A stretch of 56,206 nucleotides of DNA from Culturomica sp. (GTDB taxonomy: Bacteria; Bacteroidota; Bacteroidia; Bacteroidales; Marinifilaceae), in contig JAISVB010000026.1 in the NCBI GenBank assembly GCA_031271755.1, forward strand, positions 1 through 56,206. The letters are read 5' to 3'. Below the pieces are notes generated by a model. It saw nothing but the letters and a program-made list of their open reading frames with translations. It did not search any database and was not told the DNA's origin. Positions within the stretch are counted from its first letter, which is position 1. Each line of letters starts with the position of its first letter. The position numbers and the translations under genes were made by a program. Positions 35,094 to 44,293 of this stretch are shown piece after piece.

Positions 35094-38000
35094 TCAAAAT
35101 GTCATGTTCATGGAGAAGGAGACCGAGCGGGAGAAGGGGAAACTAAGCCCGCGCTCCTGTTTGATCGTGGTGATTTTAAATATGTCGTTCATGTACGCCC
35201 GAAGGGTGAGGGTAGAGATCCCGGCGCTTTTCAACCACGGCCGATCCTTGAAATCGTACCCGACCGTGATGGATTCCCCCGCAAACCAGTTTTTCTTTTG
35301 CAGGTAGCGGTCTGTCATCCTGGATGTGGAGGAGTGATCGTCAATCCGGCGGAAACTGGCAATGTCGCCCGGCTTTTTCCAGCGATCGTACAGGGCCCTT
35401 TTATCCTGGTTTGCCGATAAAATTTTGTTCCGGTCAATCCCTTCGATCCGGGCGCGCAACTCGTTGTTGTAGGCGTCCGCCCCCCAGATGTAGTGGAAAG
35501 CCATGTTGACGGTCCATCCCTTGTAGCGCAGGTTGGAGCCGATCCGCCCTTCCATCGTCGGGTTGGAGGATCCGACAATTACTTCGTCGTCCTGGCTGTA
35601 GTCAAAACTGTAGCTCCCGTCTTTTTTGATGTAGAGTTCGCTCCCCGTCGCCGGGTCGATACCGGCGGAACGCACCGCCCAAAGGTCAAATTCGCTGCTG
35701 CCGTTCCGGATGCGGGCCAACGAACTGTTTTTGAGCAACTGTTCGTTCAGCACGTCCAAACTTTTGTCGACATCCCCGTATTCCGAGTTCTGGCTCCGTC
35801 CGTTAAAGGTCAGCGCCCACACCAAATCCTTGTCCGGCCGGTTGATGGGCGTGATGGTGGCGTTGATTGTCAGCCCGGAGATGGATTTGCTGGCGTAGTT
35901 GGTCTGCAAAGTGTTCATACCGGTGGAGGGAACCAAGCCCACGTTGACAATTACCGGATCGGTCATTTTTCTGTAAATATCCGTTGTCAGCTTGAAAAAA
36001 CCGTTCGCAACAGCCAAATCGATCCCTCCGTTGTAGTCCATGGTTTTCTCCCCTTTCAAGTTGGCGTTCCCGAAGTTGTTTACGTCCACGCCGTTCCCAA
36101 AGAGGTTCTGCAACGCGTTGTACTTGTAGGAAACATTGGTGTAGTAGGACATATTGGCATTCCCCGGATTCCCCACGGAGAAGCGCAGCTTCAACAGTTG
36201 CGCCCAGTCGCCGATAAAATTTTCGTTGTGCAGGTTCCAGGCAAGCCCGGCAGACCAGGTGGTTGTATAGCGGTTGTTCGCCCCGAAGTTGGAGGCCCCG
36301 TCGTAACGCATGGTGAAATCGACAGCGTAACGGTTGGCGTACATGTAGTTCAATATCCCGATAAAACTGGACCTGCGGGCCTCCGATTCGCTGTACGAGG
36401 GCTTGCCGCTCGGGTATTGGTTAGCGAACGAGGGATTGGGGACATTATCGTCCGAAAACCCGATCACCGAATACCCATCCGATGTGTTTTTTTGCTTGCC
36501 GAATTCCGCCCGCGTCAGGAAATTCAGGTTGTGTATTTCGTTAAATACCTTGGCGTATGTAAAACTCAAATCTCCGGAAAAATCACTCGCCTCCTTCGTC
36601 GATTTGGAATAGGAACCTTTTTCCGTTTGGGCGGTATTCCGGTAGTCCGTATGGTAGGGCGATTTAAAGACCTCCGTCTTGCCTATGCTCTTGTTGAGCG
36701 CCAGGCGGCCCCGAACCATGATTTCGTTGGAGGGGCGCCACTCTCCCTGGAAATTTTCCCGGAAAGAGAGCGTAGTTCCTCCGTTTATGTGGTTCAGACT
36801 GGCGTTGTACAGCGGATTGGTCTCTGCAATGGCATACCCTCCGACGACCACATACCCCAAATACTCCTGAATATCGCCCACCTGTGTCTTTTCGTGGAAC
36901 GGATTGGCATTGACATACGTCGAGAAGGCTACCGGCGGATTCCAGGAAGTGCGGTGATCCAGCGTAAAGTTGTTGTTGAACATAAATTTTCCTTTCCGGT
37001 ACCTGAGGGTCAGGTTCAGCCCCATCACCTCGTTGCCGGACTCCTTCATCACCCCTTGTGTATTGGCGTAATTCAAGCCAAAACCATAGACCATGGCATC
37101 GTCCCCGCCGCTCAGGAAGAGGTTGTGTTTATGTGTCAATCCGGTTCGTACCGGTTCGCTCAGCCAATAGGTGTTCACGCCGCTCTGCACCTTGTACAAC
37201 CGTGCGTTGTAAAGCAGGTTGTAGGCAAGCGCCTCTTCGACATCATTAGCCGTATAAGGACGGTAAGCTCCGGCCAACTGTTCAAATTCGAGTTTTTCCC
37301 GGGCGTTCATCATGTTGTAGTCGGAAAGATCCGGCCATTCGACAGTCAGGGAACCTCCGTAAGAAATTTGCAACTCGCCCGATTGCGGCCGTACGGTTTC
37401 CATGACGATGACACCGTTGGCCGCCCGCGAACCGTAGATGGCCGTCGACGAGGCATCCTTCAGGATAGTGACGGAAGCGACCCGGTCCATCGGCAGGTCT
37501 ACAATCGTTTGCAAAGAAACTTCAATACCATCCAGAATAAAGAGCGGCTGGTTCGGGTCGGTTTCATATTCCAGCGTGGGATCTACAATACCGCTCTTGC
37601 CCCGGACGTCAATATCGGGCAGGCGGTTGGGATCCGAACCGTACAGGTTATTGGGGGTGATCTGGAAGGCAGGATCCAACGATTTCAAGCTCTGTAAAAC
37701 GTTCGAAGTCCCGATCGCTTTCAGGTCTTCTGCCTTGTAAGTCGCCACCGAGCCGGTAAAGCTCTCTGCCTTTCGTTCAAAGATCCCGGTGACAACCACT
37801 GCTTCCAACGCTTCCGCATCGTCTTGCAGGGTTACCGTCATCGGCTGTCCGGAATAGGCGACTTCCACCGTCTTCATGCCGACAAACGAAAAGACCAGCA
37901 CCGGATTCTCCGTAGCCGGAATTTTCAGTACGAATTTCCCGTCGTAATCGGTGGCCGCTCCCACTCCCGGCACTCCTTTCAAAGCCACGGTCACACCGGG

Positions 38001-38159
38001 GATCCCCTGCTTCGTATTGTCAAAAACCTGCCCGGTTACAGTGACCGGCTCCTGAGCCGACACCCCCACCCACGCAAGCAACAATACGCTCATCGTCAAA
38101 AACATTTTACGCAGCTTATCCCACGCTGGGAAAAGCTCCATGAACCGTTTTTCTTTCAT
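35094..38159 (-). CDS. SusC/RagA family TonB-dependent outer membrane transporter
   Basis: 1021 residues from the ATG at 38159 (MKEKRFMELFPAWDKLRKMF). An in-frame ATG 111 bases upstream lies inside the repeat-rich leader and is rejected. A signal peptide (MFLTMSVLLLAWVGVSAQ) precedes a carboxypeptidase-regulatory-like domain (VTVTGQVFDNTKQGIPGVTVALKG), a TonB-box region (ALEAVVVTGIF), a plug domain with the SusC-specific IDVRGKSGI, LFILDGIEV, and ATILKDASSTAIYGSRAANGVIV-like sequence, and a long beta-barrel ending in SFSMNMTF with a terminal aromatic residue. It imports a nutrient with SusD. No glycoside hydrolase, peptidase, sigma factor or hybrid sensor is adjacent, so the substrate cannot be guessed. 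Confidence 0.95.
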   Translation of the reverse strand: MKEKRFMELFPAWDKLRKMFLTMSVLLLAWVGVSAQEPVTVTGQVFDNTKQGIPGVTVALKGVPGVGAATDYDGKFVLKIPATENPVLVFSFVGMKTVEVAYSGQPMTVTLQDDAEALEAVVVTGIFERKAESFTGSVATYKAEDLKAIGTSNVLQSLKSLDPAFQITPNNLYGSDPNRLPDIDVRGKSGIVDPTLEYETDPNQPLFILDGIEVSLQTIVDLPMDRVASVTILKDASSTAIYGSRAANGVIVMETVRPQSGELQISYGGSLTVEWPDLSDYNMMNAREKLEFEQLAGAYRPYTANDVEEALAYNLLYNARLYKVQSGVNTYWLSEPVRTGLTHKHNLFLSGGDDAMVYGFGLNYANTQGVMKESGNEVMGLNLTLRYRKGKFMFNNNFTLDHRTSWNPPVAFSTYVNANPFHEKTQVGDIQEYLGYVVVGGYAIAETNPLYNASLNHINGGTTLSFRENFQGEWRPSNEIMVRGRLALNKSIGKTEVFKSPYHTDYRNTAQTEKGSYSKSTKEASDFSGDLSFTYAKVFNEIHNLNFLTRAEFGKQKNTSDGYSVIGFSDDNVPNPSFANQYPSGKPSYSESEARRSSFIGILNYMYANRYAVDFTMRYDGASNFGANNRYTTTWSAGLAWNLHNENFIGDWAQLLKLRFSVGNPGNANMSYYTNVSYKYNALQNLFGNGVDVNNFGNANLKGEKTMDYNGGIDLAVANGFFKLTTDIYRKMTDPVIVNVGLVPSTGMNTLQTNYASKSISGLTINATITPINRPDKDLVWALTFNGRSQNSEYGDVDKSLDVLNEQLLKNSSLARIRNGSSEFDLWAVRSAGIDPATGSELYIKKDGSYSFDYSQDDEVIVGSSNPTMEGRIGSNLRYKGWTVNMAFHYIWGADAYNNELRARIEGIDRNKILSANQDKRALYDRWKKPGDIASFRRIDDHSSTSRMTDRYLQKKNWFAGESITVGYDFKDRPWLKSAGISTLTLRAYMNDIFKITTIKQERGLSFPFSRSVSFSMNMTF

Positions 38160-38252
38160 AGATTTGTCTGTTAATTTAAATAATATACCCACATTAAAAA
38201 TACCTGTAAATAAAGAATATATATTCGTCATCGTTGACTCCCTGCTCGACGA

Positions 38253-38460
38253 TACATGCTCGGGAAGCATGTATGATTTGTGCTATCCCCCACCCTTTAG
38301 GGCAGTTTTGACTTATAAAAAAGTGAAAAATCCCACAAAAGTATAGAAAACAGACAAACTCTATATAACAAGTCTGTTAAAAAATACGAGAAAACGCACA
38401 TTTTTTCACTCTGTCCCCAAAAACAACCCATTTCACGCACACATGCTTCCCGAACACGTA
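38253..38460. repeat. Inverted repeats in the 347-base region upstream of susC
   Basis: A 23-base segment at 38253-38275 recurs inverted at 38438-38460 with 20 matches, including an unbroken 13-base core TCGGGAAGCATGT. The left copy is itself inside a palindrome (ATACATGCT-N5-AGCATGTAT, 38252-38274). Between them lies TACTTTTG on the minus strand (complement of CAAAAGTA at 38336-38343), a fit to the TAnnTTTG -7 consensus pointing at susC, and AACAGAC-N16-GTCTGTT (38349-38378). TTTGTCTGTT at 38163-38172 is an inverted copy of AACAGACAAA at 38349-38358. The whole 38160-38506 gap holds no gene. The layout fits an invertible promoter or a set of operators; neither is shown. Confidence 0.5.
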
Positions 38461-38506
38461 GGCTATTTTCCGGAAAACAGTCCGGTACACAAACTTTATA
38501 AGAGGC

Positions 38507-39118
38507 TTAGAAGCCGAATCCCCGGAGGTTTTCAAAAAAGCGGGAAAGCAAAGAAGGATCGAGCAGGATCGGAAAGACAAAACCGTAGAGAGCGCCGTAG
38601 AAGTGGGCGTTGTGGTTGATGTTGCCGCCTCCCCGTTTGGCCATGTATTGGCAATAGATCAGGTAAAGGACGCCAAAAACAATCCCCGGCACCGGTAAAA
38701 CGGCAAAGAGCAGTATTTTTTCGGCGGGGTTCAGGAAAATGGCGCAGAACAGAACGGAAGCGACCGCCCCGGAAGCTCCGATGGAGGAGTAATGCTGATC
38801 GTTCCGGCGCCGGATCACATCGTAAAGCGAAGCAGCCACCATCCCTCCGAAGTAAAGAAGCGGATAAGCCCAGGCCCCGAAACCGATGTACGGGAACGCC
38901 TGCTCCATGTAAATCCCGAACGACCAAAAAGTAAACATATTGACAAACAGGTGCATCGTATCCGCGTGCACAAATCCGTGCGCAAGCAACCGGTACCACT
39001 CTCCGCGGTGCACCACCCGGTAAGGGTTCAGGGAGAGCCGGTCCATCCACGTCCTGTTGTGAAAACAGATGTACGAAACAACCGCCGTAACAGCAATGAT
39101 GATGTAAGTCAGGAACAT
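38507..39118 (-). CDS. Rhomboid family intramembrane serine protease
   Basis: 203 residues from the ATG at 39118 (MFLTYIIIAVTAVVSYICF); sequence farther upstream belongs to the preceding gene in another frame. It has six membrane helices. The L1-loop WYRLLAHGFVHADTMHLFVNM, the catalytic Ser in SSIGASGAVASVLF and the catalytic His in NINHNAHFYGALYGF are all present, so it should be active. It cleaves transmembrane substrates that are not known here. It lies one base after the DHS-like gene. Confidence 0.93.
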   Translation of the reverse strand: MFLTYIIIAVTAVVSYICFHNRTWMDRLSLNPYRVVHRGEWYRLLAHGFVHADTMHLFVNMFTFWSFGIYMEQAFPYIGFGAWAYPLLYFGGMVAASLYDVIRRRNDQHYSSIGASGAVASVLFCAIFLNPAEKILLFAVLPVPGIVFGVLYLIYCQYMAKRGGGNINHNAHFYGALYGFVFPILLDPSLLSRFFENLRGFGF

Positions 39119-39119
39119 A

Positions 39120-40118
39120 TTACCAGCCGAGTATGTAAGCAAAAACCAAAGGAGCCACAATGGTGGCGTCCGATTCGATGATAAACTTCGGCGTATCGAC
39201 ATCCAACTTCCCCCAGGTGATCTTCTCGTTCGGCACGGCGCCCGAATAAGAACCGTAAGAAGTGGTGGAATCGGATATCTGGCAAAAATAAGCCCAGAAC
39301 GGGACATCGGCCCACCCCAGATCCTGGTACATCATCGGCACCACACAAATCGGGAAATCCCCCGCAATTCCGCCGCCGATCTGGAAAAAGCCGACACCGG
39401 CCCCGCCGGAATTGGCCCGGTACCACTCCGTCAGAAAGATCATGGTTTCGATGCCGCTTTTAACGGTAGAAGCCCGGATCTCCCCCTTGATGACATGAGC
39501 CGTAAAAATATTTCCCATCGTACTGTCCTCCCAGCCGGGCACCACGATCGGGATGTTCTTTTCGCAGGCGGCCAGCACCCAGCTATCCTTGGGATCGATA
39601 TCGTAATAAGGCTCCAGCACGCCGCTGCGGAGCAACTTGTACATAAACTCGTAAGGCAGATAGCGCTCCCCCTTCCGGTCGGCCTCCGTCCAAATAGCCG
39701 AAATATGCTTTTCCAACCGGCGGAAAGCCTCCTCCTCCGGGATGCAGGTATCCGTCACCCGGTTCAGGTGGTGGTCCAACAACTCCCGCTCCTGCTCCGG
39801 CGTCAGATCCCGGTAGTTCGGGATGCGCTTGTAATGGGAGTGCGCCACCAGATTCATGATGTCCTCCTCCAAATTGTTGGCGGAACAGGAAACAATGTGG
39901 ATCTTCCCCTGCCGGATCATCTCCGCAAGCGACAACCCCAACTCCGCCGTGCTCATGGCGCCGGCCATCGCCAGCATCATTTTCCCGCCTTTTTCCAAAT
40001 GCGCCTCATACCCTTTGGAGGCATCCACCAAAGCCGCCGCATTAAAATGGCGGTAGTGGTGCGTAATAAATTCCGAAATCGCTCCCTTCTTCATATCGTT
40101 GTCTTTCATGCTGTACAT
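39120..40118 (-). CDS. Deoxyhypusine synthase-like protein (probable homospermidine synthase or related polyamine enzyme)
   Basis: 332 residues matching the deoxyhypusine synthase fold: GGKMMLAMAGAMSTAELGLSLAEMI near the start, HIVSCSANNLEEDIMNL, IPIVVPGWEDSTMGNIFTA, and the C-terminal ITWGKLDVDTPKFIIESDATIVAPLV. The Lys in WGK aligns with the catalytic lysine of deoxyhypusine synthase. Bacteria lack eIF5A, so the enzyme probably transfers the aminobutyl group of spermidine to a small amine such as putrescine, as in bacterial homospermidine synthases of this family. Agmatinase directly upstream, separated by no bases, supports a polyamine role. The product is not proven. Confidence 0.85.
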   Translation of the reverse strand: MYSMKDNDMKKGAISEFITHHYRHFNAAALVDASKGYEAHLEKGGKMMLAMAGAMSTAELGLSLAEMIRQGKIHIVSCSANNLEEDIMNLVAHSHYKRIPNYRDLTPEQERELLDHHLNRVTDTCIPEEEAFRRLEKHISAIWTEADRKGERYLPYEFMYKLLRSGVLEPYYDIDPKDSWVLAACEKNIPIVVPGWEDSTMGNIFTAHVIKGEIRASTVKSGIETMIFLTEWYRANSGGAGVGFFQIGGGIAGDFPICVVPMMYQDLGWADVPFWAYFCQISDSTTSYGSYSGAVPNEKITWGKLDVDTPKFIIESDATIVAPLVFAYILGW

Positions 40119-40982
40119 TCAATCGTTCTGGAAACGCATGCTGAGGATCTGGTAGATCAGCTTGGAAGCCAGAAAATCCGGAGCCTTGTTGCCCGGATTG
40201 GGACAAAGTTCCACCACATCGAAACCGATGATGTTGTGCCGCTCATTGATCAGTTTCAGTAAATTGATCACCTCCCGGTACCGGAGGCCGTCGGGTTCGG
40301 GAGTTCCGGTAGACGGCATGTAAGCGGGATCGAACACATCCAGGTCGATGGTGATATATACGTTGTCTTTCAATTTCAGGGAGACGTTGTACATCCAGTC
40401 GGACGATTCCCCGATCTCGTGGGCGTAAAATATACGTTCGGGATCGATGTTGTGTTTCTCCGACGAGTCGCAACTGCGGATCCCGACCTGCACCACCGGA
40501 GCCAACTCTTTGGCGCGGGCCATGACACAGGCGTGGTTGTGATCGGAACCCTCGTAAGCGTCCCGCATGTCGGAATGGGCGTCCAACTGCAAAATGGAAA
40601 AATCCTCGCAGTGTTTGGCAAACGCCCGGAACGCTCCGATGCTGACAGAGTGTTCCCCTCCGATCAGAACAGGGAACTTCCTGTCGTTCAACAGCGCGTC
40701 CACCCGTATTTCCACCTCATCGGCAAGCGCTTCGGGAGAATCTTTTTCCAGCACAGGCTCCAGCGTCGCTATCCCCCTTTTGTAGACCTCCGTATCGGTT
40801 TCGATGTCGTAAAACTCCATGTTGACGGACGCCTCGATAATCGCCTGCGGCCCTTTGTCAGCCCCTTTGATCCAGGTGCTGGTCCCATCGTAAGGAACAG
40901 GCAGAATGACGATCCGGGCATTCCCGTAACCGGTATACTCCTCTTCAAATCCTCCGTAACTCCACTCCATAATTCGATCCAT
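40119..40982 (-). CDS. speB: Agmatinase (arginase/agmatinase family)
   Basis: 287 residues from the ATG at 40982 (MDRIMEWSYGG). The long upstream extension of this frame is low-complexity antisense translation of the amidohydrolase gene and is rejected. Manganese-binding motifs are complete: GGEHSVSIG, LQLDAHSDMRD with the following His in SDHNHACV, and ITIDLDVFDPAYMPSTGTPEPDG. In this family these sites hydrolyse agmatine or related guanidino compounds to putrescine and urea. The presence of SpeA in the same window favours agmatine over arginine. Confidence 0.92.
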   Translation of the reverse strand: MDRIMEWSYGGFEEEYTGYGNARIVILPVPYDGTSTWIKGADKGPQAIIEASVNMEFYDIETDTEVYKRGIATLEPVLEKDSPEALADEVEIRVDALLNDRKFPVLIGGEHSVSIGAFRAFAKHCEDFSILQLDAHSDMRDAYEGSDHNHACVMARAKELAPVVQVGIRSCDSSEKHNIDPERIFYAHEIGESSDWMYNVSLKLKDNVYITIDLDVFDPAYMPSTGTPEPDGLRYREVINLLKLINERHNIIGFDVVELCPNPGNKAPDFLASKLIYQILSMRFQND

Positions 40983-41086
40983 TAGTACTCGTCCGGGAAA
41001 AATCAACTTCCCGGAACCACACAAAAATAGGCAATTAATCGGATTGTGTATGCAACACCCTGAAAAATAATCCTCTTTTGTCAGCG

Positions 41087-42397
41087 TCACCTCAACACTC
41101 CGGCTTTTGCTCCGAACCGTTCCATCAGGTCGTTCAGGGTCTCCTTTTCGTCGATCCGGATCAGTTCCCGGTCTTGCATCAGCCACTCCCCCTCCGCCAT
41201 GGAGGAGACGATGTTCCCGCTGTTCATGGCATACACGATGGCCGAATAGCGGTCGTACACCGGCTGCATATTCACCGCTTCGGAGCGGATCAGCAGCAGA
41301 TCGGCTCTCTTGCCGGGTTCCAGCGAACCGATCCGGTCGCCCAGCCCCACAGCGCGGGCGCCCTCGATGGTAGCCATCCGCAACGCATCCCGGGCAGGCA
41401 TCGCTTCCGGATCGTGGCAAACCCCTTTGGGCAGGAGCGCCGCAAAACGCATCTCCTCCACCATGTCCAAGCTGTTGTTGCTGGCCGTTCCGTCCGTCCC
41501 CAGCCCCACCGTCACGCCGGCCCTCAACCAGGAGGCGGTATCCGCCACCCCGCTGGCCAATTTCAGGTTGCTTTTCGGACAGTGTCCGATGGCCGCTCCG
41601 CTTCCGGCAAAAAGCCGCACCTCTCCGGGCGTGAGCCACACCCCGTGGGCGGCGATCAGATTACCGTCCAGCACACCAATGCGGTGCAGGTACTCCCCCG
41701 GCAAAAATCCCGTCTGTTTTTTCACCGTTTCCGTCTCCTGCCGGGTTTCCGAGAGGTGGATCTGGAACAGCGTTCCGTACCGGTCTGCCAACCGTTTGGC
41801 TTTTAGTAATGTCTCTTTGGAACAGGTATAGGGAGAATGGGCGCAGACGGAAGGATGGATCAGCGGATCCCCGGCCCAGGCCCGGATCAGCTCCTCCGCC
41901 AAAGCAAGCCCTTCGTCTACGGTGCCGAAGCCGGGAGCCGGAAAATCGATCAGCGAGTCGTTCAGCACCGCCCGAATCCCCGCCCTTTTCGCCTCCTCCG
42001 CAATGACGCGGCTGAAAAAATACATGTCGTTGAAACAGGTGGTTCCCGTCCGGATCATTTCGGCAAATGCAAAACGGGACGCCAAACGGACGTGTTCCGG
42101 AGTGATCAACCGGGCTTCCGCCGGGAAAATATGCTCCGTCAGCCAGGCGTGCAGCGGCAAATCGTCCGCATATCCACGCAACAGGGTCATCGGCGTGTGG
42201 GTGTGGGTGTTGACAAATCCCGGCAGCATCCACATACCCGCAGCATCCGTGCACTCCTCCTCCCCGTCCGGCTTCCACTCCTCCATCGAAGCAACCTCCG
42301 TGATCTCCCCGCCCCGCATCCGCACATACCCCTTTTCAAAGCAATCCATCCGATCGTTCATCGTCAGGACAACAGCGTTTACAACGGCTCTCTTCAT
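41087..42397 (-). CDS. mtaD: Amidohydrolase, 5-methylthioadenosine/S-adenosylhomocysteine deaminase-like
   Basis: 436 residues. The N-terminal composite domain ends at MLPGFVNTHTHTPMTLLRGYADDLPLHAWL, where HTHTP supplies metal ligands. SVCAHSPYTCSKE, QIHLSETRQE, LIAAHGVWLTPGE and VGLGTDGTASNNSLDMVEEM follow in the order of MTA/SAH deaminases and their relatives. It probably deaminates adenosine-type nucleosides. Guanine-type or other amidohydrolase substrates are possible. It follows lepA by 22 bases and precedes agmatinase by 104 bases, so it may be part of a purine and polyamine salvage group. Confidence 0.87.
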   Translation of the reverse strand: MKRAVVNAVVLTMNDRMDCFEKGYVRMRGGEITEVASMEEWKPDGEEECTDAAGMWMLPGFVNTHTHTPMTLLRGYADDLPLHAWLTEHIFPAEARLITPEHVRLASRFAFAEMIRTGTTCFNDMYFFSRVIAEEAKRAGIRAVLNDSLIDFPAPGFGTVDEGLALAEELIRAWAGDPLIHPSVCAHSPYTCSKETLLKAKRLADRYGTLFQIHLSETRQETETVKKQTGFLPGEYLHRIGVLDGNLIAAHGVWLTPGEVRLFAGSGAAIGHCPKSNLKLASGVADTASWLRAGVTVGLGTDGTASNNSLDMVEEMRFAALLPKGVCHDPEAMPARDALRMATIEGARAVGLGDRIGSLEPGKRADLLLIRSEAVNMQPVYDRYSAIVYAMNSGNIVSSMAEGEWLMQDRELIRIDEKETLNDLMERFGAKAGVLR

Positions 42398-42419
42398 CCC
42401 TTTCTCAAGCTCCGGGCTA

Positions 42420-44207
42420 TCAATCCAGTTTCAGTACGGCTAAGAACGCTTTTTGCGGAACCTCCACATTTCCGATCTGCTTCATCCGCTTTTTCCCCTT
42501 TTTCTGCTTTTCCAGCAGTTTTCGCTTCCGGGAAATGTCCCCGCCATAACATTTAGCGGTGACATCTTTCCGAACCGCCTTGATGGTTTCGCGGGCGATA
42601 ACCTTGGCGCCGATCGCCGCCTGCACCGCAATGTCAAACTGCTGGCGGGGGATCAGCTCCTTCAGTTTTTCACAGATGCGGCGCCCGAAAGAGTAAGCGT
42701 TGTCGAAGTGGATCAGCGCCGAAAGGGCGTCCACCGACTCCCCGTTCAGGAGGATATCCAACTTCACCAAGTTGGCTTTGCGGTACCCGATCTGGTAGTA
42801 GTCAAAAGAAGCATACCCTTTGGTGATGCTCTTCAATTTGTCGTAAAAATCGAAGACGATCTCTCCCAGCGGCATCTCAAAAGTGATCTCTATGCGGTTC
42901 CCGGTGTGGTACTGCTGGCTGATCAGGATCCCCCGCTTGCCGAGGCACAAGGTCATGATGTTCCCGATGTATTCGGTCGGCGTGATGATCTGCGCCCGGA
43001 TAAAAGGCTCCTCGATGTAATCCAAAGCATTGGCCGTCGGCATATCCGAGGGATTGTGCATCTCGAACGTTTCGCCTTTGGCCGTATGGGCGATGTACAT
43101 CACGTTGGGCACCGTCGTGATGACATTCATGTCGAACTCCCGGTCGAGCCGCTCCTGGACGATCTCCATGTGGAGCATCCCCAGGAAACCGCAGCGGAAC
43201 CCGAACCCCAAAGCCGCCGAAGATTCGGGTTCAAAGGTCAGGGAGGCGTCGTTCAACTGCAACTTTTCAATGGAGGTTCTCAGGTCTTCGTAATCCTCCG
43301 TATCCACCGGATAGATCCCGGCGAACACCATCGGCTTGACCTCTTCAAATCCGTCGATCGCCACGTCACAGGGCGCATCCACATGCGTAATGGTATCCCC
43401 AACCTTTACTTCGGAAGAGGTCTTGATACCCGATATGATGTAACCGACATCCCCCGTCTTCAATTCCGTGCGGGGCTCCGGCTTCAGGCGCAACACCCCG
43501 ATCTCATCGGCGGTGTACTCCTTGCCGGTATTGACAAATTTAACCCGGTCGCCGGTTTTGAGGCTTCCGTTTACAATCCGGCAATAGGTAATGATCCCCC
43601 GGAAAGAGTTGAATTCGGAGTCAAAGATCAGGGCCTGCAACGGCTGGTTGGGAAACCCGGAGGGATGGGGCACCCGCTCCACAATGGCGTGCAGGATCTC
43701 CTCCACACCCAAGCCGGTCTTTCCGCTGGCCTCCAATATCTCTTCCCGTTTGCACCCGATCAGTTCCACGATCTGGTCCTTCACCTCGTCGGGCATGGCG
43801 TTGGGCATGTCCATTTTGTTGAGCACCGGGATGATCTCCAAGTTGTTGTCCACGGCTAAGTACAGATTGGAGATGGTTTGGGCCTGAATGCCCTGGGTCG
43901 CATCCACGATCAGCAACGCCCCCTCACAGGCGGCGATGCTCCGGGACACCTCGTACGAAAAATCGACATGCCCCGGCGTGTCGATAAGGTTGAGGATGTA
44001 CTTTTCACCCTGCCGGGTATAGTCCATCTGTATGGCATGACTTTTAATGGTGATGCCGCGTTCCCGCTCCAGATCCATGTCGTCCAGCACTTGCGCCTGC
44101 AGGTCTTTTCCGGTAACCGTTCCGGTGTATTCCAGCAGGCGGTCGGCCAGCGTACTCTTCCCGTGGTCAATATGTGCGATGATACAGAAATTCCGTATGT
44201 TCTTCAT
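42420..44207 (-). CDS. lepA: Elongation factor 4 (LepA)
   Basis: 595 residues, usual length. GTPase motifs are [16 protein letters not shown] (G1), RGITIKS (G2), DTPGHVDF (G3) and NKMDMPNA (G4). An EF-G-like domain order follows, with domain IV missing as usual, and the LepA-specific C-terminal domain ends [28 protein letters not shown]. It acts on stalled or back-translocated ribosomes. First gene of the lepA-mtaD-speB-DHS-rhomboid run. Confidence 0.98.
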   Translation of the reverse strand: MKNIRNFCIIAHIDHGKSTLADRLLEYTGTVTGKDLQAQVLDDMDLERERGITIKSHAIQMDYTRQGEKYILNLIDTPGHVDFSYEVSRSIAACEGALLIVDATQGIQAQTISNLYLAVDNNLEIIPVLNKMDMPNAMPDEVKDQIVELIGCKREEILEASGKTGLGVEEILHAIVERVPHPSGFPNQPLQALIFDSEFNSFRGIITYCRIVNGSLKTGDRVKFVNTGKEYTADEIGVLRLKPEPRTELKTGDVGYIISGIKTSSEVKVGDTITHVDAPCDVAIDGFEEVKPMVFAGIYPVDTEDYEDLRTSIEKLQLNDASLTFEPESSAALGFGFRCGFLGMLHMEIVQERLDREFDMNVITTVPNVMYIAHTAKGETFEMHNPSDMPTANALDYIEEPFIRAQIITPTEYIGNIMTLCLGKRGILISQQYHTGNRIEITFEMPLGEIVFDFYDKLKSITKGYASFDYYQIGYRKANLVKLDILLNGESVDALSALIHFDNAYSFGRRICEKLKELIPRQQFDIAVQAAIGAKVIARETIKAVRKDVTAKCYGGDISRKRKLLEKQKKGKKRMKQIGNVEVPQKAFLAVLKLD

Positions 44208-44242
44208 GCAATGCTTATTCTTACAATACTAAATTAAACGGA

Positions 44243-44250
44243 CAAAGGTA
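44243..44250 (-). promoter_or_regulatory. -7 element for lepA
   Basis: TACCTTTG on the minus strand matches TAnnTTTG and lies 35 bases ahead of the lepA ATG, in the 86-base gap to the neighbouring gene. Confidence 0.45.
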
Positions 44251-44293
44251 CAAAGAACCTTCGTAAAAACGATGCAATCGGGGTGAATAAGGA

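Noticed and set aside
35493-37697. A 734-codon open frame antisense to susC
   Set aside because: Same reasoning: it shadows a certain TonB-dependent transporter gene and has no domain of its own.
40983-41639. A 219-residue N-terminal extension of agmatinase
   Set aside because: It runs through the opposite-frame translation of the amidohydrolase gene, is Gly/Arg-rich, and the agmatinase family begins at the ATG at 40982.
42453-43859. A 468-codon frame antisense to lepA, and similar frames opposite speA (28148-29494) and the secreted repeat protein (48663-50066)
   Set aside because: All are opposite secure genes and rich in His, Arg and Gln, as expected for antisense translation.
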